In this document: positions 11,310 through 20,200 of the stretch, one piece after another
Layout: the number at the start of each line of letters is the position of its first letter
How positions within the stretch are numbered: the stretch's first letter is position 1
NCBI RefSeq assembly: GCF_004923315.1
Contig: NZ_CP039649.1
Span: forward strand, 520,001 to 584,000
DNA length: 64,000 bases
Direction: 5' to 3'
Source: Azospirillum sp. TSA2s
GTDB lineage: Bacteria; Pseudomonadota; Alphaproteobacteria; Azospirillales; Azospirillaceae
Position numbers and translations under genes: made by a program
Notes under the pieces: model-generated
What the model was told of the DNA's origin: nothing
The model's database searches: none
Seen by the model: only the letters and a program-made list of their open reading frames with translations

Positions 11310-12132
11310 GGGACTGTGCTTCTTCCGAATTGTCGCCGCCCTGGGAATCGCCGGAGCGCCCGCGGACATAAAGCGGGGCGAAGGCGCCCTCCTGGCGCAG
11401 TTCCACCCGGCCGGCCTTCGCCAGTTCCAGAGTCGCCGCGAAATGCGCGGCCAGGGCGGAGCGGGTCAGCAGCCCGCCGCCCTCCCCGCCCGGCAGGAAG
11501 CTCGCCAGCGTCGCCCAGTCCGGCATGCGGCCCAGCAGCGACGACAGGCGCTGCACCGCCTCCTCCATCGAATAGAGGCGGACCGGGGCGATGTGCAGGA
11601 CCGAGGAGTCCTTACGGGCGCGCTGCTGGCCATAGGCGCGCAGCAGGTCGAACAGCGTGACCTCGTAGACCGACTTGCGCTGCAGGTCCAAGTCCTCCGG
11701 CGCGCCGCGTGGGTGAATGTCGATGCCCAGGCGCGGACGGGCGAACAGCTTTTCGGCCACGCCCTTCATCGCCTCCAGCCGCTGGAGCTGGAAGGCGAGC
11801 GCCGCCGCCATATCCTCGCCGGACGGCTCCTCCCCCTCCGGTTCGGGCAGCAGCAGGCGCGACTTCAAATAGGCCAGCCACGCCGCCATCACCAGATAGT
11901 CGGCAGCCAGTTCCAGCCGCACCTTCCGCGCCTCCGCCACGAAGGCGAGATACTGGTCGGCCAGTTCAAGGATGGAGATGCGCGTCAGGTCGACCTTCTG
12001 GTCACGCCCCAACGCCAGCAGCATGTCGAGCGGTCCTTCGAAGCCGTCCAGCACCAGCAAAAGCTGCTCGGACGGCGACGCCTCCGCGGCAGCGGGGGCG
12101 TCGCCCAGACGCTCGGCCACCAGATCAGCCAT
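11302..12132 (-). CDS. scpA: Segregation and condensation protein A
   Basis: ScpA is the kleisin that bridges SMC heads and binds ScpB. The 276-residue protein contains the family hallmark LLLVLDGFEGPLDMLLALGR near residue 25, then VDLTRISILELADQYL, YLVMAAWLAYLKSRLLLP and a C-terminal winged-helix region. It lies 10 bases after the site-2 protease gene and overlaps scpB, so the three are probably one transcript. Typical in length and order for alphaproteobacteria. Confidence 0.95.
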   Translation of the reverse strand: MADLVAERLGDAPAAAEASPSEQLLLVLDGFEGPLDMLLALGRDQKVDLTRISILELADQYLAFVAEARKVRLELAADYLVMAAWLAYLKSRLLLPEPEGEEPSGEDMAAALAFQLQRLEAMKGVAEKLFARPRLGIDIHPRGAPEDLDLQRKSVYEVTLFDLLRAYGQQRARKDSSVLHIAPVRLYSMEEAVQRLSSLLGRMPDWATLASFLPGGEGGGLLTRSALAAHFAATLELAKAGRVELRQEGAFAPLYVRGRSGDSQGGDNSEEAQSHD

Positions 12133-12142
12133 ATGATCGCTT

Positions 12143-12820
12143 TCAGTCGTTGCCGGTGAGGATGCGGATGAAGTCGATCACCGCGTCCACGGGCGGCCCC
12201 AGCACCCAATGCATGACGCTGAGGTCCATGCCGATCTGCCGCCCCAGCATCGGCAGCAGGAAGAAGGCCGCCATCAGGATCAGCAGCCCGAAGCGCTCCA
12301 GCTTCGCCAGCGGAACCGCCAGAAAATCCGGCAGGATGCCGACCGCGACCCGTCCGCCGTCCAGCGGCGGCAGCGGGATCAGGTTGAACACCATCAGGAT
12401 GACGTTGACGAGCACCGAAACCTCGGCGGCGGAGCGGATCCACAGTTCGATATAGCTGTTTTCCGGATTGACCAGCCGCCAGAGCACCGCCGACGCCACC
12501 GCCAGCAGGAAGTTGGTCCCCGGACCGGCCAGCGCCACCCAGACCATGTCGCGGCGCGGATGGTCCAGCCGGGCGAAATTGACCGGCACCGGCTTGGCCC
12601 AGCCGAAGACGAAACCGGTGGTGAAATACATCAGCGCCGGCAGCAGCACCGTCCCGAACGGGTCGATGTGGCGGATCGGGTTGAAGGTGACGCGCCCCAG
12701 CCGATAGGCGGTGTCGTCGCCCAGCCTCCAAGCGACGAAGCCGTGCGCCGCCTCGTGCATGGTGATGGCGAGGATGGCCGGCAGGGCCACGGCCGTCACC
12801 TGGAAGATCCATTCCTCCAT
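12143..12820 (-). CDS. Site-2 protease family (M50) membrane metallopeptidase
   Basis: This 225-residue integral-membrane zinc protease has HEAAH (His22, Glu23, His26) in the first hydrophobic segment. The second zinc-ligand motif NLIPLPPLDGG (Asp154) lies in a later helix, as in minimal M50B enzymes of the YwhC/Rip2 type. No PDZ or CBS domain is present. Substrates are unknown for this subgroup; related enzymes do regulated intramembrane proteolysis. It lies 16 bases after nagZ and 10 before scpA on the same strand. The scpA start is close enough for coupling. Confidence 0.9.
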   Translation of the reverse strand: MEEWIFQVTAVALPAILAITMHEAAHGFVAWRLGDDTAYRLGRVTFNPIRHIDPFGTVLLPALMYFTTGFVFGWAKPVPVNFARLDHPRRDMVWVALAGPGTNFLLAVASAVLWRLVNPENSYIELWIRSAAEVSVLVNVILMVFNLIPLPPLDGGRVAVGILPDFLAVPLAKLERFGLLILMAAFFLLPMLGRQIGMDLSVMHWVLGPPVDAVIDFIRILTGND

Positions 12821-12836
12821 CGTCCGCTCCCGTCCG

Positions 12837-13892
12837 TCAGGCTTGGGCCGTGCCGAGAAGCTCGGCCAGCCGGGTCGTCAATGCCGCGATGTCCGCCGGT
12901 TCCGGCGCGTGGCGCATCGCCTCCGCCCGCGCCCAGCGCTCGGCCGCCGCGCCGCTCAGCACCGGAACGGCGTCGACCAGAGACCGCATCTCGGCCAAGT
13001 CGCCGTTGCAGTGGAGCACGACATCCATGCCGGCCGCCAGCACCGCTTCCGCCCGTGTCCTCGGGTCGCCCTGCAGCGCGTTCATCGACAGATCGTCGCT
13101 GAACAGCAGCCCGCCGAAGCCGATGGACGGCCCCCGCACCACCTCGCGCACCACGATGGCGGAGGTGCTGGCCGGGGCGGTCGGGTCGATGGCCTTCAAC
13201 ACCACATGGGCCACCATCGCCAGTGGCAGGTCGGCCAGCGCGCGGAAGGGGGCGAAGTCGGTGGCTTCCAGCGTCGCGCGATCGGCCTCCACCACCGGCA
13301 GCTCGGCATGGCTGTCGGCGAAGGCGCGTCCGTGGCCGGGGATATGCTTGACCACCGGCAGCACGCCGCCGGCCAGCAGCCCGTCGGCGGTGGCGCGGGC
13401 CAGCGCGATCACCAGGGCGGGGTCGCGCGAGAAGGCGCGGTCGCCGATGATGTCGTGCGCGCCCTCCACCGGAACGTCGCAGACCGGGGCGCAATCGACC
13501 GTGATGCCGACCTCCGCCAGCATATGGGCGAGCAGCCGGCCGTTGATCCAGGCAGCCTCTTGGGCGGCCTCGCGCCCGGCTTCGGCGTCGCGCGCGGCGA
13601 GCGCGCCGAACACGCCCATCGGCGGGTGGGCCGGCCAATGCGGCGGGCGCATGCGCGCGACCCGGCCGCCCTCCTGGTCGATCAGCACCGGGGCGTCGGG
13701 CCGGCCGACGCTGGCGCGCAGATCGTCCACCAGCCGGCGCATCTGGTCGCGGCTGTCGCAGTTGCGGCGGAACAGGATGAAGCCGAGCGGATCGGCCTCG
13801 TGGAAGAAGGCGGCCTCGTCGGGCGTCACCTCCAACCCGGCGCAGCCGAAGACGACCGCGCGCGGACGGGCAACCGGGGTGGCGGGGTCCAC
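12837..13892 (-). CDS. nagZ: Beta-N-acetylhexosaminidase NagZ (GH3)
   Basis: NagZ is a cytoplasmic glycoside hydrolase of family 3 that removes N-acetylglucosamine from muropeptides during cell-wall recycling. Key segments are DPLGFILFRRNC, LIDQEGGRVARMRPP and the catalytic loop KHIPGHGRAFADSHAELP, with the general acid His in the HGRAFADSH stretch. The nucleophile Asp lies in GLLFSDDLSMNAL. The frame is open far upstream into the SPOR gene. The first plausible starts are GTG at 13907 and 13892, just after that gene's stop; 13892 is chosen and gives 351 residues. The start is uncertain by a few codons. Confidence 0.92.
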   Translation of the reverse strand: MDPATPVARPRAVVFGCAGLEVTPDEAAFFHEADPLGFILFRRNCDSRDQMRRLVDDLRASVGRPDAPVLIDQEGGRVARMRPPHWPAHPPMGVFGALAARDAEAGREAAQEAAWINGRLLAHMLAEVGITVDCAPVCDVPVEGAHDIIGDRAFSRDPALVIALARATADGLLAGGVLPVVKHIPGHGRAFADSHAELPVVEADRATLEATDFAPFRALADLPLAMVAHVVLKAIDPTAPASTSAIVVREVVRGPSIGFGGLLFSDDLSMNALQGDPRTRAEAVLAAGMDVVLHCNGDLAEMRSLVDAVPVLSGAAAERWARAEAMRHAPEPADIAALTTRLAELLGTAQA

Positions 13893-13911
13893 TAGGTTAC
13901 GACCCACCGAA

Positions 13912-14976
13912 TCAGGGACGGACAACCACACACCCCACATTCTGTGCGCGCAGCTGGGCGCAGACGGACTTGGCCCGCGCCTCGTCGGCACCGGCGCCCT
14001 GCACCCGATAGAAGACGCCCTTCGGACCGAGATCGACCTTCGCGACATGCATGGACAGGCCGCCCAGCGCATCGGAATGGCGCCCGGCCAGACGGCGCCA
14101 TTCGGCGGCAGCCTCTCCTTCGCTACGCACCGACGCCAGTTGGACCCGCCAGCCGCCGCTGCCGCCGACAACAGCGGGCGTGGGGGCGGGCATGGCGGCG
14201 GGCGCGGCCTTCGCCGGCTGAGGCGCCGCCTTGGCCGGGGCGGCCGGCAGCGAGGCGGCCTCCAGCTTGGCGATCAGCTGTCCCATCGACGGAGCGGCAT
14301 TCTGCTGGACCGGCGGCGGAGCAGGCGGCTTCGCCGTAGAGGCCTGCTGCTGGACAACCGGCTTGGCCGGAGCGGCGGGCGGCTGCTGCGGCTTGGCGGC
14401 CACGCTGGGCGGCGCCTGGGTGGCTTGCGTCTGAACCGGCGGCGCGGCGGCCGGATCCGTGGCGGACAGGCCGGGTGCCGGCTCCGGTGCGGTCAGCGGA
14501 GCCGCCGCCGCGACCGCTGCGGCCACACTGTCGCGCGGCACGGTGGCGGTGGCGCCCGGCGGCAGCTGGGCCACCGACGGGACCGACGGCAGCGGCACGA
14601 CGGCCGGCATCTGCGGCGTCACCACCGGGCGCGGCAGCGGCACCTCCGGCGGCGGCAGCAGCCGTTCCACCTGATTGCCGCGCCCGCCGTCATGGTCGCG
14701 CAGCCGCTCATAGGCCAGGATGTCCTGGTGCGGCACCTCCATCCCGCCCGGCTGGTCGGGACGCGACTTGGGCGGGGTGGGGTCGGCGGCCAGCAGCGGC
14801 GGACCGTCGCCGGACAGCCGGTCATGCCCGCGAAGCCCGACGACCGCCGCACCGGCGAAGGCAACGACGCCGACCACCGCGAAGCCGAGCGCCAGCAGCC
14901 CGCGTTTGCTCGCGGACTGTCGGGGCGGCATCCCATAGGGATTGGCCGCGTAGTTGACGTCGCCGTCGTACCTCAT
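13912..14976 (-). CDS. SPOR-domain cell-envelope protein
   Basis: This 354-residue protein is of the bitopic SPOR type, which binds denuded peptidoglycan at division sites. It has a short cytoplasmic N-terminus, one membrane helix at about residues 26-48 (LLALGFAVVGVVAFAGAAVVGL), and a long Pro/Ala/Gln-rich periplasmic linker. The C-terminal SPOR domain (about 275-354) starts GGWRVQLASVRSEGEA and contains YRVQGAGADEARAKSVCAQL. Its ATG overlaps the argS stop by 4 bases, so translation is coupled. The argS-SPOR-nagZ order is characteristic of alphaproteobacteria and places it in cell-wall and division functions. Confidence 0.9.
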   Translation of the reverse strand: MRYDGDVNYAANPYGMPPRQSASKRGLLALGFAVVGVVAFAGAAVVGLRGHDRLSGDGPPLLAADPTPPKSRPDQPGGMEVPHQDILAYERLRDHDGGRGNQVERLLPPPEVPLPRPVVTPQMPAVVPLPSVPSVAQLPPGATATVPRDSVAAAVAAAAPLTAPEPAPGLSATDPAAAPPVQTQATQAPPSVAAKPQQPPAAPAKPVVQQQASTAKPPAPPPVQQNAAPSMGQLIAKLEAASLPAAPAKAAPQPAKAAPAAMPAPTPAVVGGSGGWRVQLASVRSEGEAAAEWRRLAGRHSDALGGLSMHVAKVDLGPKGVFYRVQGAGADEARAKSVCAQLRAQNVGCVVVRP

Positions 14977-16733
14977 GAACGCAGTTCCTCCACCGGTTCG
15001 ACACCCATCACCTTGAGACCCGACGCGATGACCGTCGCCACTGCGGCGATCAGCGCCAGACGGGCCGTCGTCAGCTCCGCATCGCCCTCGATCAGAAAGC
15101 GCAGCGAGGCATCGTCACGGCCCCGGTTCCACAGAGCGTGGAAGTCGCTGGCAAGATCGTAGAGGAAGAAGGCGATGCGGTGCGGCTCATGCGCCTCCGC
15201 CGCCGCCTCGACCACGCGCGGCCAAGTGGCCATGCGCTTGGCCAGCGCCATCTCCTCCTCGGCATCGAGCCGGGCGAGGTTCGCCGAAGCCGCCAGAGCC
15301 GCCGGTGTCTGGTCAAGCTGCGGCAGCGCCGTCGCGGCATGGCGCAGGACAGAGCGGCAGCGGGCGTGGGCGTACTGCACGTAGAAGACCGGGTTGTCCT
15401 TCGACTGCTCCGTCACCTTGGCGAAGTCGAAATCCAGCGTCTGGTCGTTGCGGCGGGTCAGCATGATGAAGCGGACCACGTCCTTGCCGACCTGATCGAT
15501 GACGTCGCGCAGCGTCACGAAGGTGCCGGCGCGCTTGGACATCTTCACCGGCTGGCCGTTCTGCATCAGATGGACCAGCTGGCAGAGCTTCACGTCCAGC
15601 GAGGCCTTGCCCTCGGTCACCGCGGTGGTCGCCGACTGCATCCGCTTGACGTAGCCGCCATGGTCGGCGCCCCACACGTCGATCAGGCTGCCGAAGCCGC
15701 GCTTGTACTTGTCGAAGTGATAGGCGATGTCGTTCGAGAAGTAGGTGAAGGAGCCGTCCGACTTCTTCAGCGGCCGGTCGACGTCGTCGCCGAAATCGGT
15801 GGACTTGAACAGGGTCTGCGGGCGCGGCTCCCAATCGTCGGGCTTCTTGCCCTTCGGCGGCTCCAGCACGCCGGTGTAGATCAGGCCGCGTTCCTCCAGC
15901 GCCGTCAGCGCCTTGTCGACGGCCCCGGCGGTCACCAGCGCGCGCTCGCTGCTGTAGACGTCCATGGTGACGCCCAGCACGCCGAGATCCTCCTTGATCC
16001 AGCCCATGATCATGGAAATCGCGAAGTCGCGGCAGGCCGGCAGCCATTCGGACTCGTCGGTGCCGACCCAGCGGTTGCCGTCACGCTCGGCCAGGGCCTG
16101 ACCGACCTCCTTCAGATACTCGCCGGGATAGAGGCCGGCCGGGATCTCGCCCACCTCCTCGCCCAGCGCCTCGCGGTAGCGGATGAAGGTGGACCGCCCC
16201 AGCACGTCGACCTGGGCGCCGGCATCGTTGATGTAATATTCCCGGCTGACGGCGTAGCCGGCCTTTTCCAGCAGCGAAGCCAGCGCGTCGCCGAACACGG
16301 CACCGCGGCCATGGGCGGCATGCAGCGGGCCGGTCGGGTTGGCCGACACATACTCCACATTGACCGGCGTCTTCCCACCCAGGTCGCTGTCGCCATAGGC
16401 GGTGCCGGCGGTCAGCACGTCGCGGATGCGGTCGCGCCAGACGTCCGGCGTCAGGCGCAGGTTGACGAAGCCCGGACCGGCGATCTCCACCGACGCCACG
16501 TCGGCGCGGCTCTTCAGCTTGGCGACCAGCAGTTCCGCCAGGGCGCGCGGCGCCATCTTCGCCGGCTTCGCCAGGATCATGGCGGCGTTGGTGGACAGGT
16601 CGCCATGCGAGGCCTCGCGCGGCGGCTCGACCGTCAGACGGCTGCTGTCCAGCCCGGCGGGGATGGCACCCTCCGCGGCCAGTTCCTCCAGCAGCTTGCG
16701 AATATCGGTCTCGAAGGCCTTGAAAATATTCAT
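14973..16733 (-). CDS. argS: Arginyl-tRNA synthetase
   Basis: This class I aminoacyl-tRNA synthetase has 586 residues. The ATP-binding signature is PTGPLHAAHGRGAVFGDAL (HxGH-type, here HAAHG). A KMSKRAGTFV motif is intact, which some ArgRS lack. The N-terminal additional domain (ELLVAKLKSRADVASVEIAG) recognises the tRNA D-loop, and the C-terminal DALR anticodon-binding domain ends VASGLKVMGVEPVEEL. It overlaps the SPOR gene by 4 bases. It lies 56 bases downstream of dgt on the same strand. Confidence 0.97.
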   Translation of the reverse strand: MNIFKAFETDIRKLLEELAAEGAIPAGLDSSRLTVEPPREASHGDLSTNAAMILAKPAKMAPRALAELLVAKLKSRADVASVEIAGPGFVNLRLTPDVWRDRIRDVLTAGTAYGDSDLGGKTPVNVEYVSANPTGPLHAAHGRGAVFGDALASLLEKAGYAVSREYYINDAGAQVDVLGRSTFIRYREALGEEVGEIPAGLYPGEYLKEVGQALAERDGNRWVGTDESEWLPACRDFAISMIMGWIKEDLGVLGVTMDVYSSERALVTAGAVDKALTALEERGLIYTGVLEPPKGKKPDDWEPRPQTLFKSTDFGDDVDRPLKKSDGSFTYFSNDIAYHFDKYKRGFGSLIDVWGADHGGYVKRMQSATTAVTEGKASLDVKLCQLVHLMQNGQPVKMSKRAGTFVTLRDVIDQVGKDVVRFIMLTRRNDQTLDFDFAKVTEQSKDNPVFYVQYAHARCRSVLRHAATALPQLDQTPAALAASANLARLDAEEEMALAKRMATWPRVVEAAAEAHEPHRIAFFLYDLASDFHALWNRGRDDASLRFLIEGDAELTTARLALIAAVATVIASGLKVMGVEPVEELRS

Positions 16734-16776
16734 CGTCTCAGGTCGTCTTTTCAGGAGGTCACAGGAGCCTCGCGGC

Positions 16777-16801
16777 TCAGGTCTTCACGTCAGGTCTTCA
16801 C
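16777..16801. repeat. 12-bp tandem duplication at the dgt stop codon
   Basis: The sequence TCAGGTCTTCAC occurs at 16777-16788 and again at 16790-16801, one base apart. The second copy contains the dgt stop codon and its last three codons (Val-Lys-Thr-stop on the minus strand). It looks like a small slippage duplication just past the gene end. Confidence 0.8.
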
Positions 16802-17989
16802 ATGCAGGTCGAACAGCCGGTCATGTTCGGCCAGCGCGTAGCGGTCGGTCATGCCGGCGATATAGTCGGCCACATGGCGGGCACGCACCGCAAGGTCGGC
16901 GTCGCCGCCTGCCTTGGCGATGTCGCGCTGCCATTCGGTCGGCAGGGTGTTGGGCTCGTCCATGAACAGCTCGAACAGGGCGCGCACCACGCGCTTGCAC
17001 TTGCTCATCTCGCGGTTCACACGATAGTGCCGGTACATGCGCTGGCGCAGGAAGGCGCGCAACGGCCGCTGCGCCTCCAGCATCCCGTCGGAGAAGCTGA
17101 CCATCGCCAGCGGCAGGGCGCGCAGCTCGGCGGCGCTTCCCGGCTTGTACTCCGCCAGCCGCCGCCGCGTCTCCGTCACCAGATCGACCACCATGGCGTT
17201 GATCATCCGCCGCACCGTCTCGTGGATCAGGCGCGAGCGTTCCAGCCCCGGATAGCGGTCGCACACTTCGCGAATGATCGGGCCGACCAGCGGCAGTTCC
17301 GCCACCTCCTCGACCGTGAACAGGCCGGCGCGCAGGCCGTCGTCGATGTCGTGGTTGTTGTAGGCGATGTCGTCGGCCAGCGCCGCCACCTGCGCCTCGG
17401 CCCCCGGATTGGTGTGCAACTCCAGATCCCACTCGCCCTGGAAGGCGGCGATCGTCGTCGGCAGTCGCTGTCCGGGCAGCAGCGGCAGCAGCGGGCCGTT
17501 GTGCTTGACCACGCCCTCCACCGCTTCCCAGGTCAGGTTCAGCCCGTCGAACTCGGCATAGCGCCGTTCCAGCCGCGTCAGGATACGCAAGGTCTGGTCG
17601 TTGTGGGCAAAGCCGCCGAACGGCTCCATGCAGGCGTTCAGCGCGTCTTCGCCGGCATGGCCGAAGGGGGTGTGGCCAAGGTCGTGGGCCAGCGCCACCG
17701 CCTCCGCCAGATCCTCGTTCAGGCCGAGCGTGCGGCTGATGGAGCGGGCGATCTGCGCCACCTCCAGACTGTGGGTCAGCCGGGTGCGGTAATAGTCGCC
17801 CTCGTGATAGACGAAGACCTGCGTCTTGTGCTTCAGCCGGCGGAAGGCCCCGGAATGCACGATGCGGTCGCGGTCGCGCTGAAAGCACGAGCGCGTCGGG
17901 CTTTCAGGCTCCGCCGTCAGCCGCCCGCGCGTGTCCGCCGGGTTGCAGGCAAAGGGAGCCAGCCGATCGTGGGAACAGTCCGCCGTCAT
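16790..17989 (-). CDS. dgt: dGTP triphosphohydrolase-like protein (HD superfamily)
   Basis: This is a deoxyguanosinetriphosphate triphosphohydrolase-like enzyme that cleaves dNTPs to deoxynucleosides and tripolyphosphate, controlling dNTP pools. With the ATG at 17989 it has 399 residues. HD-domain metal ligands are visible as His73 in RLTHSLEV and His102-Asp103 in ALAHDLGHTPFGHAGEDAL. The motif FRRLKHKTQVFVYHEGDYYRTR is diagnostic of Dgt type 2. The frame stays open upstream to 18373, but that part overlaps the divergent erpA and its promoter region. The start at MTADCSHDRLAPFA fits the family. The gene precedes argS, as in many alphaproteobacteria. Confidence 0.93.
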   Translation of the reverse strand: MTADCSHDRLAPFACNPADTRGRLTAEPESPTRSCFQRDRDRIVHSGAFRRLKHKTQVFVYHEGDYYRTRLTHSLEVAQIARSISRTLGLNEDLAEAVALAHDLGHTPFGHAGEDALNACMEPFGGFAHNDQTLRILTRLERRYAEFDGLNLTWEAVEGVVKHNGPLLPLLPGQRLPTTIAAFQGEWDLELHTNPGAEAQVAALADDIAYNNHDIDDGLRAGLFTVEEVAELPLVGPIIREVCDRYPGLERSRLIHETVRRMINAMVVDLVTETRRRLAEYKPGSAAELRALPLAMVSFSDGMLEAQRPLRAFLRQRMYRHYRVNREMSKCKRVVRALFELFMDEPNTLPTEWQRDIAKAGGDADLAVRARHVADYIAGMTDRYALAEHDRLFDLHVKT

Positions 17990-18115
17990 GGGGCGGACAC
18001 TACCGGCGGGAAAACGCAGGCGCAACGGCGAAGGCGTGCTATGCCCCGCCCCCCGGCGCTGCCGGCGGACAAGCGTGCCAGAAGCGCAACGGTTTGGCGC
18101 AAGGGTGCCCATACT

Positions 18116-18144
18116 TTGACGAAGCCCCCGATCCCCCTTACATT
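18116..18144 (+). promoter_or_regulatory. Putative sigma-70 promoter of erpA
   Basis: TTGACG (18116-18121) and TACATT (18139-18144) are separated by 17 bases and lie 38 bases upstream of the erpA ATG. Both boxes are close to consensus. No Fe-S regulator (IscR or RirA) site could be recognised by eye. Confidence 0.55.
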
Positions 18145-18181
18145 TGTCGCAACTCCCGCACCGCACCAGAGGGGCCATCCC

Positions 18182-18538
18182 ATGCCCGACACCGCACTGC
18201 CCACCGAAACCCGCGTCCTCGGCGTCAGCGAAAGCGCCGCCAAGCGCGTCGCCTTCCTGATCGCGCAGGAGGGCAATCCCAACCTGATGCTGCGCCTGAC
18301 CGTCTCCGGCGGCGGCTGCTCCGGCTTCCAGTATGGCTTCACCTTCGACGAGACCGCGACCGACGAGGACCATGTCTTCGAGAAGGACGGCACGAAGGTG
18401 GTCACCGACGACGCCTCGCTCGACCTGCTGGCCGGCGCGACGCTGGATTATGTCGAGGACCTGATGGGCGCCGCCTTCCAGATCAAGAACCCGAACGCCA
18501 CGGCGTCCTGCGGCTGCGGCAACTCCTTCGCGGTCTGA
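18182..18538 (+). CDS. erpA: Iron-sulfur cluster insertion protein ErpA
   Basis: This is an A-type carrier that receives Fe-S clusters from the assembly machinery and delivers them to apoproteins. It has 118 residues. The three conserved cysteines are Cys46 in SGGGCSGFQYGF and Cys110/Cys112 in the C-terminal SCGCGNSF. The N-terminus before ETRVLGVSESAA is short and variable. It is transcribed away from dgt from the shared 192-base gap. Distinguishing ErpA from IscA by sequence alone is imperfect, but its position next to dgt/xthA is the usual alphaproteobacterial erpA locus. Confidence 0.93.
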   Translation: MPDTALPTETRVLGVSESAAKRVAFLIAQEGNPNLMLRLTVSGGGCSGFQYGFTFDETATDEDHVFEKDGTKVVTDDASLDLLAGATLDYVEDLMGAAFQIKNPNATASCGCGNSFAV

Positions 18539-18573
18539 AGCCGGATAACGAAAAGAAAAGGCAGGCCTGTTTC

Positions 18574-19347
18574 GTGAAGATCGCCACCTGGAACGTCAAC
18601 TCGGCGAAGGCCCGCCTTCCGCTGATCACCGACTGGCTGCGCACGGTGTCCCCGGACGTCGTGCTCTTCCAGGAAATCAAATGCGAGACCGCCGCCTTCC
18701 CGGCCTCGGCCTTCGAGGATCTCGGCTATCACGTCAATGCCGTCGGGCAGAAGGCCTACAACGGCGTGGCATTGCTGTCGAAAGCCCCGGCGGAGGACCT
18801 GCTGACCCGCCTGCCGGGAGAGCCGGAGGACGAGCAGGCCCGCTATGTCGAGGCCACCGTGTCCGGCGTGCGCATCGCCTCGCTCTACCTGCCCAACGGC
18901 AACCCGGTGCCCGGCGAGAAGTTTGCCTACAAGCTGCGCTGGATGGACCGGCTGTACGACCATGCCCGGACCCTGCTGGCGCAGGAAATCCCGGTGGTTC
19001 TGGGCGGCGACTACAACATCATCCCCGAAGCACGCGACGTTTTCTCGCCGCAGGCCTTCGCCGGTGACGCGCTGTTCCGCCCGGAATCGCGCGCCAAGTT
19101 CCGCGCCCTGCTGAATCTCGGCCTGACCGAGGCGTACCGCGCCCTGCATGACGACGACCGCGCCTATACCTTCTGGGATTATCAGGCCGGCAGCTGGCCG
19201 CGCGACAACGGCCTGCGCATCGACCATTTCCTGCTGTCACCGCAGGCCGCCGACCGTCTGGCCGGTTGCACCATCGACCGCGGCCCGCGCGGCCTGGAAA
19301 AGGCCTCCGACCACACACCCGTCATCCTCGACCTGCGCGACGCCTGA
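18574..19347 (+). CDS. xthA: Exodeoxyribonuclease III
   Basis: This AP endonuclease and 3'-5' exonuclease of base-excision repair has 257 residues from a GTG start (18574), giving MKIATWNVNSAKARL. Catalytic features are Glu34 in FQEIKCE (metal), the GGDYNIIPEARDVFS loop (Asp and Asn), and the C-terminal RIDHFLLSP and KASDHTPVIL with the Asp-His pair. The longer frame upstream overlaps erpA and is not coding. The start lies 35 bases after erpA, so the two may share a transcript. Confidence 0.95.
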   Translation: MKIATWNVNSAKARLPLITDWLRTVSPDVVLFQEIKCETAAFPASAFEDLGYHVNAVGQKAYNGVALLSKAPAEDLLTRLPGEPEDEQARYVEATVSGVRIASLYLPNGNPVPGEKFAYKLRWMDRLYDHARTLLAQEIPVVLGGDYNIIPEARDVFSPQAFAGDALFRPESRAKFRALLNLGLTEAYRALHDDDRAYTFWDYQAGSWPRDNGLRIDHFLLSPQAADRLAGCTIDRGPRGLEKASDHTPVILDLRDA

Positions 19348-19466
19348 CCGCGGCTGTGGAATCCGCGTGACAAAAAGCATTTTGTTAAAACTTTCGCTTC
19401 TAGGATGACTGCGCGCCCCGGATGGCAACCGGGTGGGCGCGGTCATCGGGGGAGCGACGGGCGGGC

Positions 19467-20039
19467 ATGGCGTGGGGACGCGACAACGGCCGGGAAAGGG
19501 TGAAGTCTCTGCTGGCGGCCTTGGAACGTCAGGCGACCGAGGCCTCCCAGCTTGCCGAGCGCGCGCAGCGCGACATGGGCGACGACCGTTTCGCCTCCTT
19601 CCTCGACTTCCGCCGCAAGGTGGAGGAGATCCGCGCCCTCTTCGCCCTGACCGAGGAGCATCTGCACGGCGTCGACGAATCGCGTCTCAGCGATCTGCGC
19701 GCCGAGTTCGAGCGCATGGATCTGCTGCTGACCCGCATGCTGGTGCGGGCGATGCGCAATTACTTCTCCGGCATGCGCGAGGATCAGGTCCTGCCCATCG
19801 GCGCCCGCGAACTGTTCGAGCCGGAACTGCGCAGCATCGACCAGACCCGCACCCGCCTGCTGAGTCCCCGTTATGCCGACCGCGTGGCGCCGGAGATTCT
19901 GGACGATCTGGACGCCACGGCGGAGTTGATCCGCAAGACCATCGCCCGCGCGCCCAGCCTGCCCGACTTCTCCGACAGCCCCAGCCCGCCCAAACCGACC
20001 CGCCGCCTGCGCACCTTGGGCCGCCCGATCCGGAATTGA
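19467..20039 (+). CDS. Helical protein of unknown function
   Basis: I do not recognise this 190-residue protein. It is highly charged and mostly helical (ERVKSLLAALERQATEASQ, FRRKVEEIRALFALTEEHL), with no cysteines, signal peptide or membrane segment. A Pro/Arg-rich C-terminal tail begins at DFSDSPSPPKPTRR. The ATG at 19467 (MAWGRDNGRERVKS) is preferred; an ATG at 19422 adds 15 low-quality residues. The preceding 119 bases include an A/T-rich stretch (AAAAAGCATTTTGTTAAAAC) that may hold its promoter. It is followed by tRNA-Ser. Confidence 0.75.
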   Translation: MAWGRDNGRERVKSLLAALERQATEASQLAERAQRDMGDDRFASFLDFRRKVEEIRALFALTEEHLHGVDESRLSDLRAEFERMDLLLTRMLVRAMRNYFSGMREDQVLPIGARELFEPELRSIDQTRTRLLSPRYADRVAPEILDDLDATAELIRKTIARAPSLPDFSDSPSPPKPTRRLRTLGRPIRN

Positions 20040-20110
20040 GGGGCAAATCGCAGCATCCTTCGCGCGAGACTTGACCCACCGCGACGCATTCGCTACTCCC
20101 GTGGGCGCAA

Positions 20111-20200
20111 GGAAGAGTGGCCGAGTGGTTTAAGGCAACGGTCTTGAAAACCGTCGTAGGTGTGAGCCTACCGTGGGTTCGAATCCCACCTCTTCCGCCA
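20111..20200 (+). tRNA. tRNA-Ser (anticodon UGA)
   Basis: The 90-nt gene folds as a class II tRNA with a long variable arm. The acceptor GGAAGAG pairs with CTCTTCC. The anticodon stem ACGGT/ACCGT encloses loop CTTGAAA with anticodon TGA (20145-20147). A T-arm GTGGGTTCGAATCCCAC and an encoded CCA end are present. It reads UCA/UCN serine codons. AT-rich foreign DNA begins straight after its 3' end, which suggests use as an integration site. Confidence 0.97.

Noticed and set aside
13908..14171. N-terminal extension of nagZ overlapping the SPOR gene
   Set aside because: The extension reads as out-of-frame SPOR coding sequence and shows no similarity to NagZ. The start near 13892 fits the family.
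17990..18373. N-terminal extension of dgt into erpA
   Set aside because: It would overlap the divergent erpA and its promoter. Family similarity begins after MTADCSHDRL.
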